Shown: positions 8,145 through 16,142 of the stretch, piece after piece
How the letters are laid out: every line of letters begins with the position of its first letter
How positions within the stretch are numbered: position 1 is the stretch's first letter
From: Chromatiales bacterium
Lineage (GTDB): Bacteria; Pseudomonadota; Gammaproteobacteria; Thiohalospirales; Thiohalospiraceae
NCBI GenBank assembly: GCA_026982395.1
Contig: JALSHD010000019.1
Coordinates: 1-32,356, forward strand
DNA length: 32,356 nucleotides
Direction of reading: 5' to 3'
Notes under the pieces: generated by a model
What the model was told of the DNA's origin: nothing
The model's input: only the letters and a program-made list of their open reading frames with translations
Databases searched by the model: none
Program-made: the position numbers and the translations under genes

Positions 8145-9527
8145 ATGCAGACAGCACAGGCCAGAGCCCCTTTTTTTCTCATTCTGCTCTACCTCACACT
8201 GGTATTTGTCCGGCCGCAGGAGTTTTTGCCTGCACTGGAGGGAGTTCCGATCCTCCCCTTGACATTAGCCATTACACTGTTTTCCTGGCTGCTATCCAAA
8301 CAGAAGAGCATTGAGCCTCAGCAGTTTTATGCCGCCACCCTTCTGTTTTTTTTCATCATAGTAACTGTTGCCCTTTCCGGCTGGGTTGGTGGCATGGTTC
8401 CAGCAGCTGCCAAGCTGCTTCCTACCTATGTCCTGTTTATCCTGATTGCGAGCACCGCCACAACACCTGGACGCCAGAGGCTTCTCATGTGGATATTTGT
8501 CGGTGGTGCCACAATGATGGCAGCACATGGGATACAGCAAAAATTTACCGGCACCGGATGGACAGGTGAAGTGCCCATTTTGGGGCGTATACGCTATATC
8601 GGGATTTTCAACGACCCCAATGATGTTGGTCTGCTTCTTGTCTGTTCCCTGCCAATGGCATTTTATCTGTTTTTCTATTATCGCAATGCACCGGGCAAAC
8701 TGTTTATTGCTGCTGCTATCGCGATCATTCTGTACGGTGTGGTATTGACCAACTCCCGCGGTACTACGCTGGCAACAGCCTTATTGGCAGGGCTTTATCT
8801 CTGGCGCCATCAGGGAGTGATCAAAACAATGGTGTTCGGTGCGGCACTAATACCCGTCATACTAATGATGTCTACCCGGATCAACACCATCAGCACCGAT
8901 GAGGCCTCGGCACATGGCCGCATCGAGTCCTGGTATGAAGGGTTTCAGATGCTGAAGTCCAACCCTGTTTTTGGAGTAGGATTTGATCGCTTTACCGACT
9001 ACAACCCCCTCACGGCGCATAACTCTTTCGTATTGGCACTTGCCGAACTGGGGGTGTTCGGCTATATCATCTGGTTCTCTTTCGTATTGTCATGTGTAGC
9101 GATGATGCTATATCTCCAGGCGCCCCCTCAACCCAAAAAAAATGACTGGGATGATCTGGTGGCACAATATAGCAGGGAATCCGAAAGCCGGCCGGTTCTA
9201 TCCCTTAAACCCGAAGAGTGTTGCGATACGAAAAAAACTGCAGTAGCAGTATACGACGTCAGCCCGGAAGACCGCGCCATAGCCAATGTGCTTTTTTTCT
9301 CGTTCATCGGTTTTGCTACCACTGCCTTTTTTCTCAGCCGGACCTATGTGGTAGTGCTGTTTATATTGTGTGCCATGGCAACCAGTCACTATCTGGGGAG
9401 CCGTCAGCGCACTCCCGAGTTGCCGGCATATGGCTTTTTCAGCCATCTGGGGCTCTGGGTCACCCTGTCACTCATTTCGATTGTGATGCTCTACCTCATC
9501 ACTAGAGTCCTGATCCAGTTAGGGTGA
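8145..9527 (+). CDS. O-antigen ligase/polymerase family (Wzy_C) membrane protein
   Basis: This 460-aa, strongly hydrophobic protein has about ten membrane segments. The Wzy_C region holds SRGTTLATALLAGLYLWR and a large loop with HGRIESWYEGFQMLKSNP, then GVGFDRFTDYNPLTAHNSF and LALAELGVFGYIIW, the hallmark of the WaaL/Wzy superfamily. It should polymerise or ligate lipid-linked repeat units on the periplasmic face. It resembles ligases associated with exosortase-type exopolysaccharide loci, but polymerase and ligase cannot be told apart from sequence. A hydrophilic insert (about residues 327-375) interrupts the C-terminal membrane part. The SD before its ATG is weak. Confidence 0.85.
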   Translation: MQTAQARAPFFLILLYLTLVFVRPQEFLPALEGVPILPLTLAITLFSWLLSKQKSIEPQQFYAATLLFFFIIVTVALSGWVGGMVPAAAKLLPTYVLFILIASTATTPGRQRLLMWIFVGGATMMAAHGIQQKFTGTGWTGEVPILGRIRYIGIFNDPNDVGLLLVCSLPMAFYLFFYYRNAPGKLFIAAAIAIILYGVVLTNSRGTTLATALLAGLYLWRHQGVIKTMVFGAALIPVILMMSTRINTISTDEASAHGRIESWYEGFQMLKSNPVFGVGFDRFTDYNPLTAHNSFVLALAELGVFGYIIWFSFVLSCVAMMLYLQAPPQPKKNDWDDLVAQYSRESESRPVLSLKPEECCDTKKTAVAVYDVSPEDRAIANVLFFSFIGFATTAFFLSRTYVVVLFILCAMATSHYLGSRQRTPELPAYGFFSHLGLWVTLSLISIVMLYLITRVLIQLG

Positions 9528-9571
9528 CAAGGCAATATACATAACACAAAAAACTTGAGGATATTTATCAG

Positions 9572-10747
9572 ATGTTTAATTACCTTGGCTTTGCCAGCGC
9601 CGTTTTCCTGCTCCTGATTCTGGCATCCGTTCTGCTCTGGCGTGAAATACGAAATAAACAGATGCATTTGTGGCTGGGCTCCTATATAAAGCGAAAACAG
9701 CGACCAAAACACAGTGGGCCGACCCATATCCTTTTCTGTTTTGTGGATCACTATGAACCGATGTGGTTGAAGGTTCATTATGAACAGGAGGTTGAGCGGG
9801 TCAAACGCTGGGTTCAGGATTATCCCCGACTGGTTCAAACCCACCAGGACGCGGATGGATGTTATCCAAAGCACACTTTTTTTTACCCGGAGGAGGAGTA
9901 CCGAAAGGAACATCTCGATGCAATAGCTGATCTGTGCAGCAAAGGATTCGGTGAACTGGAGATTCATCTTCATCATGATAATGACACTGAAGATGGACTG
10001 CGGGAAAAACTTCACCGGTTTACCAGATTACTGCAGAAAGAACATGGTGCATTGAGTTGTTTTCCCGACACAGGCAAACCTGCATGGGGGTTTATCCATG
10101 GCAACTGGGCACTGGATAACTCTCTCGCTGACGGCAGTGGATGTGGCATCAATAACGAACTGATTATCCTGAAAGAAGAGGGTTGCTATGCCGATTTTAC
10201 TCTCCCTTCAGCCCCCAGCAGCGCGCAGACCAGCAAGATAAACTCCATTTACTACGCCAAGGATGATCCCGAAGCCCCCAAATCCCACGACGATGGGCGG
10301 GATGTTCATGTCGGCGGAAAACCCTGGGGTGATTTGATGATCATTCAAGGACCGCTGATGCTGAACTGGAAAAACCGCAAATGGGGCATCCTTCCCCGTA
10401 TTGAAAACGGGGATATCCGCAGCGTTAATCCCCCCACGCCGGAAAGGGTCGATCTCTGGGTGGATGCGGGAATTCATGTGCAGGGAAGGCCCGAGTGGCT
10501 GTTTATCAAAATATACACGCACGGTACCCAGGAGAGGGACATGGACTGCCTGCTGGGTAAACCGGTGAACCAGATGTTCAGCTATCTGGAGCAGCATTAC
10601 AATGATGGTACCAACTACGTGCTGCACTACGTCAGTGCCCGGGAGATGTACAACATCGCCAAGGCCGCCGAGGCAGGGAACAGTGGCAACCCCGATGATT
10701 ACCGTGACTTTATCCTCCCTCCTCCCGCCAACTGCGCGAAAACATAG
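9572..10747 (+). CDS. Membrane-anchored polysaccharide deacetylase-like protein
   Basis: This 391-aa protein has an N-terminal membrane helix (about 8-24) and a soluble domain with histidine/aspartate motifs. These are FCFVDHYEPMW (56-65), ELEIHLHHDNDTEDG (128-142) and WGFIHGNWALDNS (172-184). The pattern suggests the glycoside hydrolase/deacetylase (NodB-like) barrel, but the canonical TFDDGP motif is absent, so the catalytic class is uncertain. Its place between ligase and flippase suggests modification of the polymer at the membrane. A TTGAGGAT sequence lies about 11 nt upstream of the ATG. Its TAG stop is followed at once by the next start codon. Confidence 0.65.
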   Translation: MFNYLGFASAVFLLLILASVLLWREIRNKQMHLWLGSYIKRKQRPKHSGPTHILFCFVDHYEPMWLKVHYEQEVERVKRWVQDYPRLVQTHQDADGCYPKHTFFYPEEEYRKEHLDAIADLCSKGFGELEIHLHHDNDTEDGLREKLHRFTRLLQKEHGALSCFPDTGKPAWGFIHGNWALDNSLADGSGCGINNELIILKEEGCYADFTLPSAPSSAQTSKINSIYYAKDDPEAPKSHDDGRDVHVGGKPWGDLMIIQGPLMLNWKNRKWGILPRIENGDIRSVNPPTPERVDLWVDAGIHVQGRPEWLFIKIYTHGTQERDMDCLLGKPVNQMFSYLEQHYNDGTNYVLHYVSAREMYNIAKAAEAGNSGNPDDYRDFILPPPANCAKT

Positions 10748-12193
10748 ATGACTATAACTACTCGAGTCATTCACTCACTGAAGTGGTTGACTTTCACAAA
10801 ATTGTTATCCCAGCTTCTTCGCTGGACGGTAACATTTATTGTCATTCGCCTGCTGATGCCAGAAGACTATGGAATTTATGCCATGGCAGAAGTGGTGATG
10901 TATTTTTTCGCCCTGTTCAGCGGTGCCGGATTGGCTTCCGCACTGGTTCAGGTTCGTGACTTCAATAAAAACCAAGTGCGCCAGATTTTCGGCCTGCTGA
11001 TCGTAATCAACCTTTCTCTCACCCTGATCGTATTTCTGCTGGCACCATCAATTGCCGATTTTTACCGGGAAGAACGCATAATACCTGTACTTTATGCGCT
11101 CCTTATCGGTTTCCTGACAGTCACCATTGAAACCTTGCCCACAGCCATGCTGGAGCGGAAAATGCGTTTCAAGGCGCTGTCATTAATTGAACTGGCAGCA
11201 GCAACAATTTCAGCAATCGTAACACTGGTTCTGGCACTATACGGCTATGGAGTATGGAGTCTGGTTTTTGGCCATCTCAGCGAACTGGTAATACGTGCCG
11301 GACTCAAGTTTGCTGCGCACCCGGTCTTGTTGCTACCGCAATTCCGTTTTGGAGAATCCACTCACCTGATTACCTTCGGTGGAATCAAAACCCTGACCTT
11401 TATGGCCTGGTTTTTTCTTGTCAGCATTGACACCATCATTGGCGGCCGGCTTTGGGATGCAAAAACACTGGGGATCTATGCCGTCGCCCTGCAACTCTCC
11501 TATATCCCCCTGAACAAGCTGGTACCATTGGTCAAAAAAGTGGCCTTTCCTGCATATTCAAAGATCAACCAGAGCGAAGGCGATATGGCTCCCTATATCA
11601 TGAAGGCCAATAGTCTGATCCTGATTATGACTTTTCCAGTGTTTTTCGGATTTTCAGCAACAGCATCAAGCCTCGTACCACTTCTGATGGGCGAAAAGTG
11701 GCTGGCGGTGATTCTGCCAGCCAGCCTGATTCCGCTGATACTGCCGCTTCGTGCTTCTCAGGAGTTGATGGATCCGGCCTTTGAAGCATCCGGGCGCCCT
11801 TTGGATGCACTGAAAAACTGGCTGATTGTTCTATCGATACTGGCGCCCATGCTCTATATCGGCGCCCTTCATGGCGGGATAATCGGCATGTGCCTGGCGT
11901 GGGTGATCGGTATCCCGATCAGCTACATCATAACCTCCTGGCGAGCAATCAAATATCTGCATCTTCCCGCAATACCCTACATGGGAGCAGTGTTCAGGCC
12001 CCTGCTTGCGGCTACTGTTATGTTTGCTGCAATCCATCTGTTGCGCTACCTCATTGAAGGGAGCGTTCCTCTGATATTATTGCTGGCACTTGAGATTCTG
12101 CTGGGCGCAGCCGTCTTTCTGGCAATGGCCTGGCTTGTCTGTCGCCAGGAGCTGTTTCAGCTGCTGGAGTTGGGCAAACGACTGAAAAAATAA
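10748..12193 (+). CDS. Lipopolysaccharide/oligosaccharide flippase (MOP superfamily, Wzx-like)
   Basis: This 481-aa protein has about 12-14 predicted membrane helices and an N-terminal polysaccharide-synthesis signature (SLKWLTFTKLLSQLLRW, IRLLMPEDYGIYAMAEV). It resembles the WzxC/colanic-acid branch of the MOP superfamily, which flips lipid-linked repeat units across the inner membrane. Its ATG abuts the upstream TAG stop and there is no independent SD, so translation is likely coupled to the deacetylase-like gene. Together with the ligase/polymerase and chain-length protein it completes a Wzx/Wzy-type pathway. The glycan specificity is unknown. Confidence 0.88.
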   Translation: MTITTRVIHSLKWLTFTKLLSQLLRWTVTFIVIRLLMPEDYGIYAMAEVVMYFFALFSGAGLASALVQVRDFNKNQVRQIFGLLIVINLSLTLIVFLLAPSIADFYREERIIPVLYALLIGFLTVTIETLPTAMLERKMRFKALSLIELAAATISAIVTLVLALYGYGVWSLVFGHLSELVIRAGLKFAAHPVLLLPQFRFGESTHLITFGGIKTLTFMAWFFLVSIDTIIGGRLWDAKTLGIYAVALQLSYIPLNKLVPLVKKVAFPAYSKINQSEGDMAPYIMKANSLILIMTFPVFFGFSATASSLVPLLMGEKWLAVILPASLIPLILPLRASQELMDPAFEASGRPLDALKNWLIVLSILAPMLYIGALHGGIIGMCLAWVIGIPISYIITSWRAIKYLHLPAIPYMGAVFRPLLAATVMFAAIHLLRYLIEGSVPLILLLALEILLGAAVFLAMAWLVCRQELFQLLELGKRLKK

Positions 12194-12285
12194 CCCACAC
12201 AGCTTTGACGCATCCGTGCGAATCGTCAGCAATAACTGGCGTTTTGTAGCAGTGTTTTTGTTGGCTGTTTTCTCTCGCTCGATCC

Positions 12286-12549
12286 TCAAGAAGAAACAAA
12301 CGAGGTTCCCATTCTCATCACATGAGGTACAGAATGCAGACCTTGCTTCCTTTCTATACGACAGGAAACTCTGCAAGGTCCAACGATGGTTTCCTGACAA
12401 CATGTTTTTCTCTCAAGCTCTGGGGGGCGACGACCAGATTCAGGGTGTTGCTCTAAACGGTCAACTACAGAAAAAACCTCCTGATATCGCTGGAACAGAT
12501 GCGGTATATTGTGGGATAATGTGCTGTATAAGAACAGTAGCACAACCAT
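12286..12549 (-). pseudogene. Relic of a ParE/RelE-family toxin gene
   Basis: The leftward frame contains VVDRLEQHPESGRRPPELER, then QETIVGPCRVSCRIER and a final VMRM. This order (RLEQHPESGRxxPEL, then E-x-IVGPYRVxYRIE, then VMRxER) is the C-terminal two-thirds of ParE/RelE toxins. Two tyrosines expected in the VGPYRVxYRIE core are cysteines. The usual N-terminal part is not in frame; a piece reading IIPQYTASV occurs in another frame just upstream, suggesting a frameshift. No antitoxin gene is recognisable. It therefore looks inactivated, though a divergent 87-aa protein cannot be excluded. Confidence 0.5.
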
Positions 12550-12573
12550 TCAGCAGGCATGAAAACCCCAGAA

Positions 12574-12609
12574 TAACTGCTTCAGACTGCTCCTGAAATG
12601 CACCGACTC
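12574..12609. repeat. Diverged end of palindromic repeat family B
   Basis: TAACTGCTTCAGACTGCTCC and the following bases up to CACCGACTC align, with one inserted T, to the reverse complement of the end of the repeat at 18501-18558. They also align to the left arm of the repeat at 25863. Only one arm is recognisable here. Confidence 0.45.
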
Positions 12610-12765
12610 GGGAGAGGAAGCGCAAGCTTGTACCGAACAGAAGGTTTAAATGCAGCATAGCGCACGGATGTAAGGGAGATGGCGCAAGGCCAGGCCGGTC
12701 ACCTACTACAAAACATGGTTCAAATCAACACACCATGCGGAAACAAGGAAAGGAACAGACTCATC

Positions 12766-13887
12766 GTGAATGGAACAACCCACCTCAAGGTATTGCATAC
12801 TATACTTTCCCTGGATTGCGGGGGACTTGAGCGACTGGTACTCCATCTATGCAAAGAGGGAGCCGCGGCCGGTGATAACGTTACCGTATTGTGCCTGAAT
12901 CACCCGGGCGAACTTGCTGAAGAACTGAAAAAAAATGGAATCGAAGTTGTCTGCCTGTATCGCAAGCCCGGTTTAATGAGCCTGCCGGATGCACTGCGCT
13001 TGAGGAAACTCATTAAACAGATTTCACCTGACGTCATTCATTCCCATCAGATGGGAGCAACCCTTTACGTGGGCACTACCGCAAGGAGCCTTCGCATATC
13101 TGCTGTTTTTCATACCGAGCACGGCAATCATGACTACTCAAGCTGGCAGCAACGCTTGCTTGCAACCATCGCTTTCCGGACAGCCAGAAAAATCTACTGC
13201 GTTTCAAGGGACATTGCCAATAATCTCGAGAAACACCGCTTGGTTGGAAAAAGCCGGCTAACCGTACAGGCAAACGGCATCCCATTACCCACTGATAAAG
13301 AGCTTCAGTCAAAAACACTGACTAGAGAACAGCTTGGAATTCAGGAAGAAGCAATAATCTTTGGCACGGTGGGAAGACTTGTCAGAGTAAAACGGCAGGA
13401 ACGGCTCCTGAGTGCTGTCGCAGCACTGGCAAAGCAGGACAGGAAAGTACATTTGATTATTGTTGGCGACGGGCCTCTGCGCAGCGAACTGAAAAGCTTT
13501 GCAAGTAAGCTGGAAATCAGCCACCTGGTTCATTTCGCCGGTTTCCAGCTTGACCCGATCCCGTACCTCACTCTCCTTGATATATTCGTATTAACCAGTG
13601 ACTCCGAGGGGTTGCCAATGGCGCTGCTGGAGGCATGGGCTGCCAGAAAACCGGTGGTAGCAACTGCGGTAGGCGGTTTGCCGGAAGTCATTGAAGATAA
13701 TAAAAACGGCCTGTTGCTCCGCCCGGGGGATCAGGAACAACTGATCGAAGTACTGGCTTCACTGACTACCGATCCGGACAGGCGCAATCGCCTGGGCAAC
13801 AGTGGTCGCTCCCTTGTCGCAGAAAAATACAGTGCGGAAAAAATCGCCCTTTCCTATCGAGAAGAGTATTTGTCGCTGCTGCATTAA
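12766..13887 (+). CDS. Glycosyltransferase family 4 protein
   Basis: This GT-B enzyme is about 373 aa from a GTG at 12766, which has AAGGAAAGGA about 11 nt upstream and is directly followed by the family N terminus (LKVLHTILSLDCGGLERLVL). The frame is open back to an ATG at 12679, but that extension looks unlike the family. Motifs include VIHSHQMGA, a C-terminal domain with GTVGRLVRVKRQERLL and IIVGDGPLRSEL, and the donor-site E-x7-E in DSEGLPMALLEAW followed by KPVVATAVGGLPEVI. It should add a sugar to the repeat unit in the cytoplasm. It is followed 91 bp later by the oxidoreductase gene. Confidence 0.87.
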   Translation: MNGTTHLKVLHTILSLDCGGLERLVLHLCKEGAAAGDNVTVLCLNHPGELAEELKKNGIEVVCLYRKPGLMSLPDALRLRKLIKQISPDVIHSHQMGATLYVGTTARSLRISAVFHTEHGNHDYSSWQQRLLATIAFRTARKIYCVSRDIANNLEKHRLVGKSRLTVQANGIPLPTDKELQSKTLTREQLGIQEEAIIFGTVGRLVRVKRQERLLSAVAALAKQDRKVHLIIVGDGPLRSELKSFASKLEISHLVHFAGFQLDPIPYLTLLDIFVLTSDSEGLPMALLEAWAARKPVVATAVGGLPEVIEDNKNGLLLRPGDQEQLIEVLASLTTDPDRRNRLGNSGRSLVAEKYSAEKIALSYREEYLSLLH

Positions 13888-13978
13888 CCAATGCCATGTA
13901 CAACCAACCCATCTCCATTAAAGAATATAACCAGACCGCTCTCCCCGCAGGAGAATTTAACTTGATGAGCAATAAACA

Positions 13979-15070
13979 ATGATCAACAAACTAAAAACAG
14001 CCATTGTCGGATGCGGACAAATTGCAGACGGTCACATCAGCGAAATCCAGAAGCTGGATTGCGCTGAAATAGTTGGCGTCTGCGATTTGGAAATTCTGAT
14101 GGCTGAGCAAGCTGCTACCCGTTTCGGCATCTCACGGTACTATGATAAATTTGGTGAGATGCTGGAAAAAGAGAATCCGGATGTAGTACACATCACCACT
14201 CCCCCCCAATCTCATCTGTCGCTAGCCTCGGCAGCAATCGATGCCGGCTGCCATGTTTACGTTGAAAAACCATTTACCCCCACATATGATGAAACCGTAA
14301 AACTCATCGAGCATGCAGAGGAGAAAAACCGAAAACTGACCATAGGCCATATTTATTTTTTTGATCCACCCGCTCTGGCTCTGAGAGAGATGGTAAGCAG
14401 GGGCACCATGGGCGAGCCGGTTCATGTAGAAAGCTTCTACGGGTATAATCTTGCCGGCCCTTTTGGCAAGGCCATCATGAGCAACAGCACCCACTGGGTA
14501 CACAATCTGCCAGGCAAATTGTTCCAGAACAACATTGACCATTTGCTAAATAAAATTATTGAGTTTGTTGATGATGAACAACCCTTGATCAAGGTATTCG
14601 GCAAGGTTCAACGAACCTCGCGGCTTGGCGATATCCGCGACGAGATGCCGGACGAATTACGGGTTATGATTCAGGGCAGTTCAACCTCCGCCTATGCAAC
14701 ATTCTCTTCCCATATAAAACCAACAGCCCATTTTATGCGGCTATATGGGACCAAAAACATCGCTCATGCAGACTTCGTTGCCCGTACCCTGACCCTGGAA
14801 CAGGAGCCCACACTGCCCAGTGCGATTGGCAGACTGCTTCCGGCGTTCAATATGGGCAAACAGTACAAACGGGAAGGCTGGAAAAATGTCCGCCGATTCC
14901 TGCGCTCCGATTTCCATTTTTTTGCCGGGATGCACAATCTTGTTTCCCGTTTCTATGACAGCATTCTCCTTGATACACCGCCCCCCATCTCGCACCGGGA
15001 CATCCGGCGAATCGGATGGATGATGGACGAAATATTCCGCCAACTCGAAGAACAAGTGAAAAAATCATGA
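13979..15070 (+). CDS. Gfo/Idh/MocA-family NAD(P)-dependent oxidoreductase
   Basis: This 363-aa protein has an N-terminal Rossmann fold (AIVGCGQIADGH, residues 8-19) and the family signature EKPF at 96-99 (HVYVEKPFTPTYDE). A C-terminal alpha/beta domain follows, with FQNNIDHLLNKIIEF around the usual active-site helix. Members oxidise or reduce hydroxyls of sugars, often nucleotide sugars, and commonly make uncommon sugars for surface polymers. Its stop overlaps the next start as ATGA, so it is coupled to the SDR gene. AGGAG lies about 25 nt before this ATG and instead fits a 5-codon frame whose TGA overlaps the start. Confidence 0.87.
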   Translation: MINKLKTAIVGCGQIADGHISEIQKLDCAEIVGVCDLEILMAEQAATRFGISRYYDKFGEMLEKENPDVVHITTPPQSHLSLASAAIDAGCHVYVEKPFTPTYDETVKLIEHAEEKNRKLTIGHIYFFDPPALALREMVSRGTMGEPVHVESFYGYNLAGPFGKAIMSNSTHWVHNLPGKLFQNNIDHLLNKIIEFVDDEQPLIKVFGKVQRTSRLGDIRDEMPDELRVMIQGSSTSAYATFSSHIKPTAHFMRLYGTKNIAHADFVARTLTLEQEPTLPSAIGRLLPAFNMGKQYKREGWKNVRRFLRSDFHFFAGMHNLVSRFYDSILLDTPPPISHRDIRRIGWMMDEIFRQLEEQVKKS

Positions 15071-16077
15071 CTGTACTTGTAACTGGATCAAACGGTTTCC
15101 TCGGATCAGCCCTGGTTGAGCGGCTGGCGATTCACGGTATACAGGGCATCCGCTGCTTTGTACGCGAGGGGAGTGACCGAGGCCGACTCGAAGCTCTGAA
15201 AAAAAAATACCCCGATGCAGGAATTGAATATTACGTAGGAACATTGATATCCCGTGAATCCCCTGTCCGGGCCGTTCAGGGTGTCGATACTATCTATCAT
15301 TTAGCTGCTTCTCTGGGCGGAGCTCCTGCGGATATGTTTCTCAACACAGTCGTTACGACAAAATATCTGATGGAAGCGGTGATTTCTGAAAACCCTGATG
15401 TAAAAATCATCCATATCAGCTCTTTTTCGGTTTATGGTGTTGCCGACCTCCCGGCCGGAGCGACCATTACAGAACAAACCCCACTGGAAAAACACCCGGA
15501 GAAGAGAGACCCGTATGCATTTGTCAAATGGCACCAGGAAAAGTTGCTTCTGGACTACCAGGAACAACACGGGTTTCCGCTGGTCATCCTCAGACCTGGG
15601 GTCATATACGGTCCGCATGGAGGCGCCATATCAGGCAGAGTTGGACTGCAACTGGGGGGGATCTTTCTCCATCTGGGTGGAAACAATATCCTGCCACTAA
15701 GTTATGTGGATAACTGTGCTGAGGCCATCGTGCTTTGCGCAACTCAGAAATCGGCAGGAGTATCTGTTTTCAATGTGCATGATGACAATCTTCCCACCTC
15801 CCGTGAGTACCTTGGAATCTACAAACGACAGGTGAAAAAGATTTGCTCCATTCCCGTTCCATATTTTGCATTGCAGTTCATCTCCCGTGCAGTGGAACGT
15901 TATCACCACTATTCAAAGGGTCAGCTCCCGGCAATCTTTACTCCATATAAAACAGCAAACCTGTGGAAGGGAAATCGATTTGACAATGCAAAGCTCAAAA
16001 GCACTGGATGGACTCCCATCGTATCCACAGCCGAGGGAATACAGAACACCTTTGACTATTTCAAAGAAAATTCCTAA
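15067..16077 (+). CDS. NAD-dependent epimerase/dehydratase (extended SDR)
   Basis: This 336-aa protein starts at the ATG overlapping the oxidoreductase stop (ATGA). It has the extended-SDR dinucleotide motif VTGSNGFLGSAL (5-16), an ISSFSVYG segment holding the active-site serine (117-124) and the catalytic pair in Y150-AFV-K154. The RPGVIYGPHG substrate-binding segment is also present. Such enzymes epimerise, dehydrate or reduce nucleotide sugars. The tight coupling with the Gfo/Idh/MocA enzyme suggests the two act in sequence on one sugar. The frame is open upstream of this ATG, but the fold begins here. A repeat remnant follows the stop by one base. Confidence 0.87.
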   Translation: MTVLVTGSNGFLGSALVERLAIHGIQGIRCFVREGSDRGRLEALKKKYPDAGIEYYVGTLISRESPVRAVQGVDTIYHLAASLGGAPADMFLNTVVTTKYLMEAVISENPDVKIIHISSFSVYGVADLPAGATITEQTPLEKHPEKRDPYAFVKWHQEKLLLDYQEQHGFPLVILRPGVIYGPHGGAISGRVGLQLGGIFLHLGGNNILPLSYVDNCAEAIVLCATQKSAGVSVFNVHDDNLPTSREYLGIYKRQVKKICSIPVPYFALQFISRAVERYHHYSKGQLPAIFTPYKTANLWKGNRFDNAKLKSTGWTPIVSTAEGIQNTFDYFKENS

Positions 16078-16078
16078 A

Positions 16079-16142
16079 GGGCATCTCTGAAAATAGTGAT
16101 TTTTCGCTAGAGCAAGGAAGCTCCGTGCATTGTATTGAGGTG
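16079..16142. repeat. Shrunken copy of the MITE found at 30127-30363
   Basis: GGGCATCTCTGAAAATAGTG and the next 32 or so bases align closely to the left 52 bp of the element at 30127 (shared TGAAAATAGT, ATTTTTC and GAGCAAGGAAGC). The far side ends in TTGAGGTG, matching the right end of the full element except for its last three bases. About 170 bp of the interior are missing. It fills the gap between two convergent genes, and GAAAAT/ATTTTTC can form a small stem. Confidence 0.6.

Larger units (their letters stand above)
12194..12765. other. Gene-poor stretch with decayed sequence
   Basis: These 572 bp split the rightward operon. They contain a leftward relic resembling a ParE/RelE toxin (12286-12549) and a diverged copy of the palindromic repeat found at 18501 and 25863. 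No intact gene is convincing. The stretch looks like an old insertion between the flippase and glycosyltransferase genes. Confidence 0.55.
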
